From assembly GCA_020639075.1 (NCBI GenBank), contig JACKHI010000002.1:310001-374000 (forward strand): 64,000 nucleotides of DNA. The letters are read 5' to 3'. Positions 1 to 8,632 of this stretch are shown here, piece after piece (the first letter of the stretch is position 1; the number at the start of each line of letters is the position of its first letter). A program made the position numbers and the translations under genes. Below the pieces are notes generated by a model. The model was not told the origin of the DNA and did no database searches. It saw only the letters and a program-made list of their open reading frames with translations. Source of the DNA: Phycisphaerales bacterium. GTDB lineage: Bacteria > Planctomycetota > Phycisphaerae > UBA1845 > UTPLA1.

Positions 1-1155
1 ATGCGTCGGTCGAACTCCCCACGCATCGTCAGCCGTCATGCCGGGCTGGCGATGGATGCACACACCGCTGGGGAGGTAGTAGTAACGCGTCGTCAGTTTG
101 ATGGCGCCGCCGTTGCTCGCGAGAGGAATCAGTTCCTGCACACTGCCTTTGCCGAATGTTCGTTCTCCGAACACGACAGCGCGCTTATGGTCCTGCAGCG
201 AGCCGGCGACGATCTCCGAAGCGCTTGCGGTCGCGCCGTTGACGAGGATGACCATGGGGAAATTCGGAAGCGTGCCTTCCATGTTGGCGTACCATTGCTG
301 TTCGGCGGATCGCCGGCCTTTGGTCGTGACGATGATGCCGGAATCCAGGAACCGATCGGCGACGCCCCATGCCGTGTCAAGCAGACCGCCGCCGTTTTCG
401 CGTAGGTCCAGGATCAACGCCTTCATTCCCTGATGGAGCATTCGTTCGATTTCGTCAGTCATGCGCTGAGGCGCCTGATCCGTGAATTTCACGAGTCGGA
501 TATAACCCACGCCGTTGCCGGGATCGAGCAGATAGCGCCAGCCGCCGGTCGCGTCGCGACCCCAGCCGCGCACGGGATCGATCTCGATCTCGGCGCGGGT
601 CAGCTTGAATTCCAGGATGGCCCCGGGGGCGCTGGCGGAGTTGCCGCGAATGACGCGAATGGAAACCGTCGTACCGGCGGCGCCGTTGAGGCGATTATTG
701 ACGGCTTCGAAGGCGGACAACTTCGCGATGGGTTCGCCGTCGATGTGCGTGATCAAATCTTCCGGCAGGATGCCTTCGATGTCGGCCGGCGAGCCCGTTT
801 CGCGGCTGAGGACTTCGAGGCCGTATTCCGTCGTCCAGACTTCGACGCCGATGCCGGCGTACTTTCCGTGGGTTCGATCGTGGAAGCGACGAAATTCCTC
901 GGCGTTCAGGTAAACGGCGTAAGGGTCGTTCAACTGGCGCAGCATTGCGCGGATGCCCTCGTCGATGGCGGCGCGCGACAACTTGTCGTCGTTGATATCC
1001 GTCACGTACCGACGATGGATCTGCGCACGCGCATCGACAAGGGGGCCGAAAGCGCGCAGAACGGAATCGCGTCCGGCAATCTGCTGCGGGAGTTGCCAGA
1101 GGATCAGGGCGACGGCGACGACGATCAGAACCCACGCGAGATTGCGTTTGGGCAT
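1..1155 (-). CDS. S41 family C-terminal processing peptidase, partial (cut at the left window edge)
   Basis: Serine endoprotease of the CtpA/Prc family that cleaves C-terminal tails of exported proteins in the periplasm. The 385 visible residues begin with one membrane-anchor helix (about residues 6-22), then a helical region, a PDZ domain (about 85-190) and the S41 catalytic core. The core contains TASASEIVAG with the catalytic Ser (about residue 310) and FGKGSVQ with the general-base Lys 25 residues later, the spacing known for CtpA. The start ATG at 1155 has AGGAG eight bases upstream. The C-terminus lies outside the window. It is divergent from the acetyl-CoA hydrolase gene across a 268-bp gap in which I see no convincing promoter. 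The family assignment is firm; the substrate is unknown. Confidence 0.93.
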   Translation of the reverse strand, partial: MPKRNLAWVLIVVAVALILWQLPQQIAGRDSVLRAFGPLVDARAQIHRRYVTDINDDKLSRAAIDEGIRAMLRQLNDPYAVYLNAEEFRRFHDRTHGKYAGIGVEVWTTEYGLEVLSRETGSPADIEGILPEDLITHIDGEPIAKLSAFEAVNNRLNGAAGTTVSIRVIRGNSASAPGAILEFKLTRAEIEIDPVRGWGRDATGGWRYLLDPGNGVGYIRLVKFTDQAPQRMTDEIERMLHQGMKALILDLRENGGGLLDTAWGVADRFLDSGIIVTTKGRRSAEQQWYANMEGTLPNFPMVILVNGATASASEIVAGSLQDHKRAVVFGERTFGKGSVQELIPLASNGGAIKLTTRYYYLPSGVCIHRQPGMTADDAWGVRPTH

Positions 1156-1423
1156 TGACTCTCCTATCGAGGTGCAGACACACCCTTCGGCGCGATGCAA
1201 CCGCTCCATCAAGAGCCGAAATCGCCGGGCGCGAACGCACGAATCGCCTCGGTCGATTTCGTCTCGGCTTGGCCGACTGTTCGAGTCAGATTGTCAAACT
1301 CCCGGCGCGCAGCGTCAAGCAAGCGCCGGCGTTATGCTGGTGACGCCGTCAACCATCGGGATTTGACAGTGCCGATGTCCGGCGGGGTTGTGATCGTCCA
1401 TACCAAATTGATCGAGTGAGTGA

Positions 1424-3313
1424 ATGTCTATTTCCAGCGTAGAAACCGGCGACAGGTTGCTCGCCTCGGCGCGCGAGCGATGGCACGACAAGTTTGTTTC
1501 CCCCGAGGAGGCCATCTCGAAAATCCGTCGAGGAGATCGGATTCTCCTGGGGTCCGGTTCCGTGGCGCCGGTCGGCCTGCTTCCCTATCTCGTGTCGGAG
1601 AAGGCAGAGGCCGGCAATTGCGAGATACTCCATCTGCTGACGCTCGGCCCTGCGCCATATGCGGCGCCGGAATTCGAGCGTCGCTTTCGGCACAACGCCC
1701 TGTTCATCGGCCCCAATGTCCGGCGCGCCGTGGCAGAGGGACGGGCGGACTACACGCCTGTGTTTCTGTCGGAGATTCCGCCGATGATTCGCAATCGTCA
1801 GATTCCGATCGACGTGTTTATCGTCTCCGTCGCGCCGCCGGACGAAAATGGGTACTGCAATCTCGGTTCGCACGTCGATATCGCGCCCGCGGGCATCGAT
1901 GCGGCGAGCGTCGTCATTTGCGAAGTGAATCCTTGCATGCCGCGCACGTTCGGCGAAACGCGCGTTCATGTCGATCGGATCGATTGTCTCGTTGAGATGA
2001 AACACGAGGTGCCGGAGCTGAAGAGCCCGCCGTTGCGCGACGAGTCCATCGCGATCGCCCGCAATGTCGCCCGGCTCGTGATGGATGGCGCGACGATTCA
2101 AGTCGGCATCGGGGCGCTGCCCGACGCGATTCTCCGCGAATTGAAGGACCATCGCGATCTCGGCGTTCATACGGAAATGTTCACCGACGGCATCGTCGAT
2201 CTGGCACGAAGCGGCGTCGTCAACGGGAGCAAGAAGTCTCATCATCAGGGAAAAATCGTCGCGAGCATCGTGATGGGGACGCGCAAGGTCTACGACTTTA
2301 TTCACGAGAATCCGGACGTCGAGCTCTATCCGGTCGATTACGTCAATGACCCGTTCAACATCGCGAAGCACGACTATATGACGGCGATCAACACGGCGAT
2401 CGAAGTCGATCTGACGGGCCAGGTCTGCGCGGACTCCATCGGCGATCGGTTCTATAGCGGGATCGGCGGACAGGTCGATTTCATTCGCGGATCGGCCCGC
2501 GCGCGATACGGTCGGCCGATCATTTGTCTGCCGTCGACCGCCCGAAACGGTAATGTTTCTCGAATCAAGCCGATGCTGACGGACGGCGCCGGCGTCGTGA
2601 CGACGCGCGGCGACGTTCACTTTGTGGTGACGGAATACGGAATCGCGTACCTGCACGGCAAGAGCGTTCGAGAACGGGCGATGGCGCTGATCCAGATCGC
2701 GCATCCAAAGTACCGCTCGTGGTTGCTCGCCGAGGCGAAGAATCGACACTACGTCTATCAGGATCAGCCCGAGCCCGTCGTCGTCCAGGCGCTTTACCCC
2801 GCGAAATACGAATGGAGCCACGTGACCAAGCAGGGGATTCAGTATCGAATCCGCCCGATCAAGTCGACGGACGAGGCGATGCTGGCGCCGATGTTCTATA
2901 AGTTCTCCCGCGAAGAGCTTTATCGACGCTTCTTCGGGAACGAAGGCGTGTTGCCCGATCGCTCGATTCAGGACTTCTGCACGATCGACTACAAGGAAAC
3001 GATGACGCTCATCGGAACCTATCGCGAGGATGTTGTGACGCGCGTCATCGGCTTGGCGCTGTACACGAGGATTGGTGCGCCGGGCGAGGCGAAGGCAGGT
3101 GTTATCGTTACCTCGGATCAACAAGGTCAAGGCGTCGCCGTGGCGCTCGCGCAACGGCTCTGCGAAGTTGCGAGAGAAGCCGGGGTTTCTACGCTCAGAC
3201 TGGACATCCACGAAGCCGACGAGCAGAAGGTCCGCCGGTTGTTCGCACCGCACGCTCGCGGATGCGAATTGATGCGCGAAGGGGAACATCAGGTGTTGCG
3301 CGTCGACCTTTGA
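1424..3313 (+). CDS. Acetyl-CoA hydrolase/transferase with C-terminal GNAT domain
   Basis: Fusion protein of 629 residues. Residues about 15-440 are a class I CoA-transferase/acetyl-CoA hydrolase domain related to 4-hydroxybutyrate CoA-transferase, with GIGALPDAIL, then LGVHTEMFTDGIVDL (putative catalytic Glu251 in HTEMF) and a C-terminal GGQVDFIRGS segment. Residues about 465-629 are a GNAT acetyltransferase domain with the CoA-binding turn DQQGQGVA. The likely chemistry is CoA transfer between acetyl-CoA and a short acid; the GNAT part may acetylate a protein lysine or sense acetyl-CoA. The same two-domain order is known from other bacterial annotations, so it is not an assembly artefact. 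No strong Shine-Dalgarno precedes ATG 1424. The gene stands alone, divergent from the S41 protease. The in vivo substrate cannot be read from the sequence. Confidence 0.9.
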   Translation: MSISSVETGDRLLASARERWHDKFVSPEEAISKIRRGDRILLGSGSVAPVGLLPYLVSEKAEAGNCEILHLLTLGPAPYAAPEFERRFRHNALFIGPNVRRAVAEGRADYTPVFLSEIPPMIRNRQIPIDVFIVSVAPPDENGYCNLGSHVDIAPAGIDAASVVICEVNPCMPRTFGETRVHVDRIDCLVEMKHEVPELKSPPLRDESIAIARNVARLVMDGATIQVGIGALPDAILRELKDHRDLGVHTEMFTDGIVDLARSGVVNGSKKSHHQGKIVASIVMGTRKVYDFIHENPDVELYPVDYVNDPFNIAKHDYMTAINTAIEVDLTGQVCADSIGDRFYSGIGGQVDFIRGSARARYGRPIICLPSTARNGNVSRIKPMLTDGAGVVTTRGDVHFVVTEYGIAYLHGKSVRERAMALIQIAHPKYRSWLLAEAKNRHYVYQDQPEPVVVQALYPAKYEWSHVTKQGIQYRIRPIKSTDEAMLAPMFYKFSREELYRRFFGNEGVLPDRSIQDFCTIDYKETMTLIGTYREDVVTRVIGLALYTRIGAPGEAKAGVIVTSDQQGQGVAVALAQRLCEVAREAGVSTLRLDIHEADEQKVRRLFAPHARGCELMREGEHQVLRVDL

Positions 3314-3580
3314 CAACGCGGATGTTGAATCTGCGGGCGCTCTTCGGATTACGAACATTGTCGCCGACGACTTGCCTTCCGCCTCCTGTCCGCCCGACGG
3401 GATCCGGCCCTCGGTTCCCCCAAGGGGGCCGTGACCGGACGGAAGGTTGCCATACGTTTGTCTGTCCACGAGGCGAAATATCGTCATTGACGCAGAATTC
3501 ACAAACGGATCTAAGTGGAGTGTCGTTAGATCAGTGTGCCGATCGCGCAATAATCGCGCGTCGAATATCCGTATGATTAC

Positions 3581-3608
3581 TTGAATCCGGGGGGCTTCTT
3601 GTGATAAA
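3581..3608 (+). promoter_or_regulatory. Weak candidate sigma70-type promoter
   Basis: TTGAAT (3581-3586) and GATAAA (3603-3608) are separated by 16 bp, upstream of the folded leader and the exported-protein gene starting at 3779. Only the hexamers and spacing support it. Confidence 0.2.
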
Positions 3609-3637
3609 ACGCACGCTCATAGGAATGGTAGGTGGCC

Positions 3638-3682
3638 CCGGTTGACCGATGACGGTTCAGCACCCTTCGGCGGGCCAACCGG
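3638..3682 (+). ncRNA. Candidate three-way-junction RNA element in a 5' leader
   Basis: The leader can fold as a compact junction. A closing stem CCGGTTG (3638-3644) pairs with CAACCGG (3676-3682). One internal hairpin is ACCG-ATGA-CGGT (3645-3656). A second is CCC/GGG around TTCGGC (3663-3674). The bases just upstream (3626-3650) resemble the 3' half of a c-di-GMP-I riboswitch, but the conserved 5' half is missing, so I do not assign that class. It lies about 100 bp before the exported-protein gene at 3779. Confidence 0.35.
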
Positions 3683-3719
3683 CAACGAGCGCTTAATGAA
3701 AAACCCAACGATGCCGCGA

Positions 3720-3737
3720 TTGTCACGTGGGTGACAA
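3720..3737 (+). promoter_or_regulatory. Perfect 7-bp inverted repeat upstream of the 3779 gene
   Basis: TTGTCAC (3720-3726) and GTGACAA (3731-3737) flank a GTGG loop, 42 bp before the start codon and upstream of the AGGAG ribosome-binding site. It could be an operator or an RNA hairpin in the leader. Confidence 0.35.
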
Positions 3738-3778
3738 CGGCGAGCGCCCTCTTTCTACCTCATTCAGGAGGCCCAACG

Positions 3779-5902
3779 ATGAAGCAGATGAGTTCCCATT
3801 GGCTGATCGGCGCAGTTGCAGCGCTGGCCAGCACGGCGTTGCTGCAGGCGACGCCGATCGATCAGGCGACGAGCGCCCTCGATGGCTCGCCGCACGTGTT
3901 GTTAACGTTCGACGAAGACGGCGACGGTACGCCGCTGCCGGTGAACATCGGCACCGAGTGCTTTTCGCCGCCGTTCGAAAACTGCACGCTGCCGTCGGAC
4001 GAGTATGCCGCATACGGCGTGTCGTTCCTGCCGACGACGCGCATCGCCGAAGACAACAGCGCGTGTTTCCGAGGGCTCGTGCAGCTGGGTGGTTCGGGCC
4101 CGTTCGGTCTGATCGCGGCAAATACGAGCGACTTGGTGTTTTCACCGCCGGTTTCTGCGTTCGAATTCTGGGTTGTTGCGTCAGCGAGCGCCAATCTGAC
4201 AGTCACGACGTACGACGCCGCCGATCTGCCGATGGAGACGGCCGTTTTCGTGGGAACGGGCGCAAACTGCGGCTTTCCTCTGAAACTGGGCTATTTCGGC
4301 ATTCAGTCGAGCGCCCCGATCTATCGTGTACACGTGTCGTCGGCATTCGGCATTCTGGATCAGTTGCGCTTCGTTCCGGCCCTGGACGAGGTGGAAGATC
4401 TCACACTGACGTCGGATTGTTCGTATGACCCCGATGTGGACCGCCATTGGACGATCGGCAATCCGAACAACTTCGATGTCGACGTGCAATGGGAGCTGAG
4501 CGGTACGCCGGGCGGAACGCTGACGGCGGCCCCCGGAAACAATGTCCTCGTAACGCCGACGGTGCCCGCGAGCGACAACGTCCTGTTCATCATGTGGAAT
4601 GACGAAACGGCGGCGCAGCAGACGCTTTCGCTGATGTCGGATGGCGTCGCCTGTGACGACGACGGCGACGGCCTGTCGAACAAGGATGAAGACACGATCG
4701 GCACCGATCCGAACAATCCCGATTCTGACGGGGACGGTCTCGTCGACGGCGAGGAAGTCGGCCTTGCAGGCGGAACGGGTTGTCCCGATCCGTTGAACGC
4801 CGACTCGGACGGCGACGGTGTCCTCGACGGCGTCGACAACAACATCTGCAATGCGCCGCCGACGGCCAACATCGTCGTGGAGCAGTTGACGAATATCGGC
4901 GCGCTCGCGCTCGTGCGGCTCGACGGTCTCGGCACATCTGACGACGATCCGATCACGGATCTGAATTTCCTCTGGCTTGTCGATGGGAATATCGTCTGCG
5001 ACGGCGACAACACGACGTGCAGCACGATCGAATACCCGCTGTCCTACGGCGATCATGAAGTCACGCTGATCGTGACGGATTCCGACGGCGATTCGGGCAG
5101 CGCCACGACGATGGTGACGCTGAGCCCGTCGCAGCTTTCAGTTCTGGAGATCGACTTTGCATGTGTGAACTTCAGCACGGCCCATCCCAGCATCAAGCTC
5201 ATCGGTGAAATCGGCCTTCCGTTCGGCGTGGATTTCTCGGAACTGAATCCGCTCGTCACGCTCGGCGTCGACCTTGCGGATGTCGGCGTCCTGCCTCCGA
5301 CCGATCTCACGATGACGTCGCTCGGCCACAACGAACGCAAGTGGAAATACACGAGTTCCACCGGCCCCGTCCGCTCGCTCCATATCAACTGGCGCGGCAC
5401 GCGGTTCCTCTACCGCGAGTGCAACTTCCCGATCACGATCAAGAGCCGGATGATCACGAGTACGGAAGCGGTTGTTGAAGTGTCGTACAAGCGACGGCGT
5501 CATGCCAACAATGCCTTCGTCATTGATTTTGGCAACGGCGCCACACTGACAGTGGATGACGACGGCGATGCGACGTCGACCGTCCCGATGGAAGTCGATT
5601 GCCATCGCCGACAGGTCACGCTGACGTTGCCGTTCCCGATCACCGACGCATCCGTCATCGGCATCAGCGGTATCGTGAACCGCACGATCAACGCATCGCA
5701 GTATCTGCAGGCGTCCGTCGGTCGCTACCTGTTGATCGCGGACTTCGATCCGACGCTGGTTCCCGACGGCGCGGACAACGCCGATCCGTCAATCGATCTG
5801 TTCCTGACGGTCGGCGACGAAGCGTACTACAGCGGTGCCGGTATCGGTGCGAGCAGCATCGGCACATACGGCAACCGATGGATCTCATTCGGCGACGATT
5901 GA
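3779..5902 (+). CDS. Exported protein with thrombospondin-type-3 calcium repeats and a PKD-like domain
   Basis: A 707-residue exported protein. It has a signal peptide (about residues 1-24, MKQMSSHWLIGAVAALASTA then LLQA), an N-terminal beta-rich region and, at about 295-360, Asp-rich TSP3-type calcium-binding repeats (DDDGDGLSNKDED, DSDGDGLVDGEE, DSDGDGVLDGVDNN). A PKD-like beta-sandwich follows (about 363-460, ending GSATTMVTLSP), then a beta-rich C-terminal region with no recognisable anchor. ATG 3779 is preferred over the GTG at 3731 because AGGAG sits eight bases upstream and the signal peptide starts there. A strong terminator follows. It is probably a surface or extracellular structural protein; no enzyme motif is visible. 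Confidence 0.85.
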   Translation: MKQMSSHWLIGAVAALASTALLQATPIDQATSALDGSPHVLLTFDEDGDGTPLPVNIGTECFSPPFENCTLPSDEYAAYGVSFLPTTRIAEDNSACFRGLVQLGGSGPFGLIAANTSDLVFSPPVSAFEFWVVASASANLTVTTYDAADLPMETAVFVGTGANCGFPLKLGYFGIQSSAPIYRVHVSSAFGILDQLRFVPALDEVEDLTLTSDCSYDPDVDRHWTIGNPNNFDVDVQWELSGTPGGTLTAAPGNNVLVTPTVPASDNVLFIMWNDETAAQQTLSLMSDGVACDDDGDGLSNKDEDTIGTDPNNPDSDGDGLVDGEEVGLAGGTGCPDPLNADSDGDGVLDGVDNNICNAPPTANIVVEQLTNIGALALVRLDGLGTSDDDPITDLNFLWLVDGNIVCDGDNTTCSTIEYPLSYGDHEVTLIVTDSDGDSGSATTMVTLSPSQLSVLEIDFACVNFSTAHPSIKLIGEIGLPFGVDFSELNPLVTLGVDLADVGVLPPTDLTMTSLGHNERKWKYTSSTGPVRSLHINWRGTRFLYRECNFPITIKSRMITSTEAVVEVSYKRRRHANNAFVIDFGNGATLTVDDDGDATSTVPMEVDCHRRQVTLTLPFPITDASVIGISGIVNRTINASQYLQASVGRYLLIADFDPTLVPDGADNADPSIDLFLTVGDEAYYSGAGIGASSIGTYGNRWISFGDD

Positions 5903-5935
5903 TCGACTTCGCCAGTGAATTTGACTTTGTGAGCG

Positions 5936-5966
5936 GGGCGTCGGCGCAGGCCGGCGCCCTTTTTTC
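5936..5966 (+). terminator. Rho-independent terminator
   Basis: GGGCGTCGGC (5936-5945) pairs with GCCGGCGCCC (5950-5959) around a GCAG loop: ten base pairs including one G-U, followed by six T. It lies 34 bp after the stop of the 3779 gene. Confidence 0.85.
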
Positions 5967-6350
5967 TTGCCTTTTTCGCGGCGCATCGAAGTTTTCGAGG
6001 GGGCGTTCCGTACATCGGCGTCATCCCAAGACGGCGTGTGCAACTTTGTTCGTCGGACCGTTCCTGTGTCCCTGAATTCGCGATTACGCGTTCTGCGTCC
6101 GACGCCCCGGGCCGGTTGGCCGCCTGTGGCCGACTCTCAAAAAAATCCACGCGTTTGACAGTCGCCGATGGCTTCCGCAATGGGCGGCGACTTCGGTATG
6201 ATCACACCCGAGCCGGATGATGATCGCTGATCGCGATCGGGCGCGGCGTCGGCCGAGACAGGCCGATGGAATCGCGCGGTCGACACAATCAAGAGCTTGT
6301 TGAGTGCGTTGTTTTTCTGTTTCACATCTCGCGTACTCTGGAGAAATAGC
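5967..6350. other. Intergenic region without a recognisable gene
   Basis: TTGACA (6155-6160) and TATGAT (6197-6202) are present but 36 bp apart, too far for one sigma70 promoter. GGAGA at 6340-6344 is the ribosome-binding site of the next gene. I see no gene, repeat or RNA here. Confidence 0.5.
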
Positions 6351-7901
6351 ATGTTGACGTTACCAAGTTCAAGGTCCTCTCGATTCGTGTGTTTGAGTGT
6401 CGCTATAGTCGGCGCCTGGTGCGCATCGATTGCGTACGCGGCGCACGTGCCCTCTGCGATGATTCGTGAGGGGGAGACGATCCCCGGCGATCCGACGGGT
6501 GAGTCAATCTTCGTCATGAACGGTCTCGCCGTGAATCACGTGGGCGGCTACGTCGCTTACATGAACACGGGAACCGGCGCCGGCGCGCTCACGGCGCAGA
6601 TGTGGGGCAATGTGACCGGCGGTCCCGGAGCGCTGATTCGCAGTGCGAGCACCTTCGGCGACTATCAACAGGACAACTTCGAGTCGTTCTTCGGCATCAG
6701 CGATGCCGGGCAGATCTTCTACAGCACGACCTGCACGCAGATCTCGACAGGCCTGACCAGCCGCGATTCCGTCTGGCTTGACGACACGCTGATCTTCGTG
6801 AAGGCCGAACCCATGCCCGGCTTGCCCGGTCAATTCTCGACCTTCAACAGTCGGCCGAACATGACTGGCAACGGATTGATGTACTGGCTCGGCGGCTACG
6901 CGGCCGATACGTCGCCGACCGCATCGAGCGTCAATCATGCCCTGATGACCGGCGCGACGCCGTCCATCATCATTAAGGGAAGCGATCCGATCGATGGCGG
7001 CGTGTTCCAACTCGTCACAAGTTCGTCGGCGATCGGCAATGCCTATCGGCTTTCGCCGATGGGCTCGCACATCATCATGTCGGCGCGCGTGACGGGACCT
7101 GCGGCCAACGACACAGTGCTCTTCATCGACTATGCGTCCGTCATGGCCGGAGGGAGCATCGTGCGAGAGGGTTTCGCCGTTCCGCCGGAAATAGGTGGTT
7201 TGCCCGGTGAAAACTGGGCCAATTTTGCCGAGACGGGCATCACGGAATCGGGCGACTGGATCGTTATCGGCGACACGAGTGCGGCGACGACACAGGATCA
7301 CTTCCTGATGCACAACGGCCAGATCATCCTGCGCGAAGGGCAGGCATTGGGCGCACACACGTTGGCGGGGGCGAATGACGACGCCTACATGAACGGCCAG
7401 GGCGACTGGGCCGTGACATGGGGCGTCGCCGGACCGAGCGGAACGTTGGAGGCCCTGATCTACAACGGAGAGATCGTCCTCGTCGAAGGCGATAACGTGG
7501 ACTGGAATGGCGATGGAGCGATTGACGGCAACGACAACAACGGGAAGCTCGCTGACTTCTTCACCGGCGTGATCGCCGTCGGCGATCGTGATGTCAACGG
7601 CGCCGTTGATATCTACTTCTTCGGCGACATCGATTTCAACGGCACATCGAGTTCGACGGACGATCTGTTGGGCTACTTCCGACTGACGATCGCGCCGGAA
7701 GTGACGTGCACGCTCGGCGATGTCGATGATGACGCATCCGTGACAGTCGCCGACGTGGCTTCGTTCGTCGGCGTCCTGCTCGATCCCGACGGCGCGACCG
7801 CGCAGGAACTCTGTGCTGCGGACACGAACGACGACGGGGCCGTCAACGGCGCAGACGTCGCGACGTTCGCATCCTGCGTACTGAACAGCGGCTGTCCGTG
7901 A
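6351..7901 (+). CDS. Exported repeat protein with C-terminal dockerin-like EF-hand pair
   Basis: A 516-residue secreted protein with a signal peptide ending near AYA-AHV (about residue 31). The body carries loosely repeated blocks with a recurring REGE/REGQ phrase (IREGETIPGD, VREGFAVPPE, LREGQALGAH, LVEGDNVDWN), a tandem-repeat style common in planctomycete surface proteins. The last ~60 residues are a dockerin-like module: GDVDDDASVTVADV and ADTNDDGAVNGADV, two Asp-rich calcium loops each followed by a helix. ATG 6351 has GGAGA seven bases upstream, so the TTG at 6297 is not needed. No cohesin partner is seen in the window. The role is unknown; cell-surface attachment is inference from the C-terminal module. 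Confidence 0.82.
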   Translation: MLTLPSSRSSRFVCLSVAIVGAWCASIAYAAHVPSAMIREGETIPGDPTGESIFVMNGLAVNHVGGYVAYMNTGTGAGALTAQMWGNVTGGPGALIRSASTFGDYQQDNFESFFGISDAGQIFYSTTCTQISTGLTSRDSVWLDDTLIFVKAEPMPGLPGQFSTFNSRPNMTGNGLMYWLGGYAADTSPTASSVNHALMTGATPSIIIKGSDPIDGGVFQLVTSSSAIGNAYRLSPMGSHIIMSARVTGPAANDTVLFIDYASVMAGGSIVREGFAVPPEIGGLPGENWANFAETGITESGDWIVIGDTSAATTQDHFLMHNGQIILREGQALGAHTLAGANDDAYMNGQGDWAVTWGVAGPSGTLEALIYNGEIVLVEGDNVDWNGDGAIDGNDNNGKLADFFTGVIAVGDRDVNGAVDIYFFGDIDFNGTSSSTDDLLGYFRLTIAPEVTCTLGDVDDDASVTVADVASFVGVLLDPDGATAQELCAADTNDDGAVNGADVATFASCVLNSGCP

Positions 7902-8021
7902 GTCGAATGTCGTAGCACAGCTATGTTGACATGTGGAATGAACCGTCGAGTGGGCGGATGCCCTAAGGCGTGACTTCCGAGGTCGTTCCTTCAAAACGAA
8001 TTCGAGAGTGGGCCATCGATA

Positions 8022-8096
8022 CCCCGGACTTTGTTCCGATAGCGCTGCGCGATCGTCACTTGTCCGGGGCTTGCATAGGTCAGCCGTTCAGGCCGG
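8022..8096 (-). repeat. Hairpin element I, divergent reverse-oriented copy
   Basis: On the minus strand this reads like the other family I copies: a TGAA-capped hairpin (8081-8096), then an outer stem CCCCGGAC/GTCCGGGG (plus-strand arms 8022-8029 and 8062-8069) enclosing a GCGC-rich inner segment. The linker ACCTATGCAAGCCC resembles ACCTACGGAAGCCC of the 36-37 kb copies. Confidence 0.6.
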
Positions 8097-8161
8097 CCAA
8101 ACGTCGCTGGTGCAACGGGCGCGAATCCACGCGCTGGATGCGCGGTTTGGAGTCGATGCCT

Positions 8162-8270
8162 CACGCTGAAAGCGTGATCTATGTGAGCCCAGGGCAAACG
8201 AAGACCGCGCAGCGGTCGAAGTGCAGCCCTGGGTCCGATTCCGCCCGCTTGAATGGAGTCCTGAAGGGAC
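8162..8270 (+). repeat. Hairpin element I, copy A
   Basis: Ordered hairpins: CACGCT-GAA-AGCGTG (8162-8176); outer stem CCCAGGGC (8188-8195) with GCCCTGGG (8226-8233) enclosing GACCGC-GCA-GCGGTC (8203-8217); then GTCCT-GAA-GGGAC (8258-8270). Compensatory differences from other copies keep every stem paired. The rest of 7902-8632 holds no gene that I can support. Confidence 0.8.
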
Positions 8271-8632
8271 GTTCTATGCCTACGCAGCGAAGGCGAATTC
8301 AAAGAAAATCGTAGGATTCACATTACGACGGCGGAAGTCGCCTCCGGACCAGATGGATCTTTCTTCGTTCCCCCTTTGCAAGCGACGAGACTTAACTGAT
8401 GCGAACCCGCCGACGAGTGTCGGAGCGGGGGCCGAGGCGACGCGCGCCGGTTCTCGTCGATTCCGATGAAGGCGCCGCCGATTGTGTTGGAATTCCTCCA
8501 CTTTCATTGACGCGAAGTCGCGTTCGCGACGCAGCATCCCGTTCGTGTTAGCATGAAGCGCACTGGATTTCCGCCGGTCTACGGTAGGTCGGCCGGCCGA
8601 CAAACGATGTGCACCCGACGAGAGGATTAACG

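Noticed and set aside
1363..1394. Promoter with TTGACA before the acetyl-CoA hydrolase gene
   Set aside because: No acceptable -10 box lies 16-18 bp downstream.
1349..3550. Long minus-strand open frame opposite the acetyl-CoA hydrolase gene
   Set aside because: It is the antisense shadow of a well-supported gene in GC-rich DNA, with no ribosome-binding site and no recognisable domain.
3626..3700. Canonical c-di-GMP-I riboswitch
   Set aside because: Only the 3' portion resembles the consensus; the conserved 5' GGCAAACC and GCAAAGCC segments are missing.
6155..6202. Sigma70 promoter from TTGACA and TATGAT
   Set aside because: The boxes are 36 bp apart.
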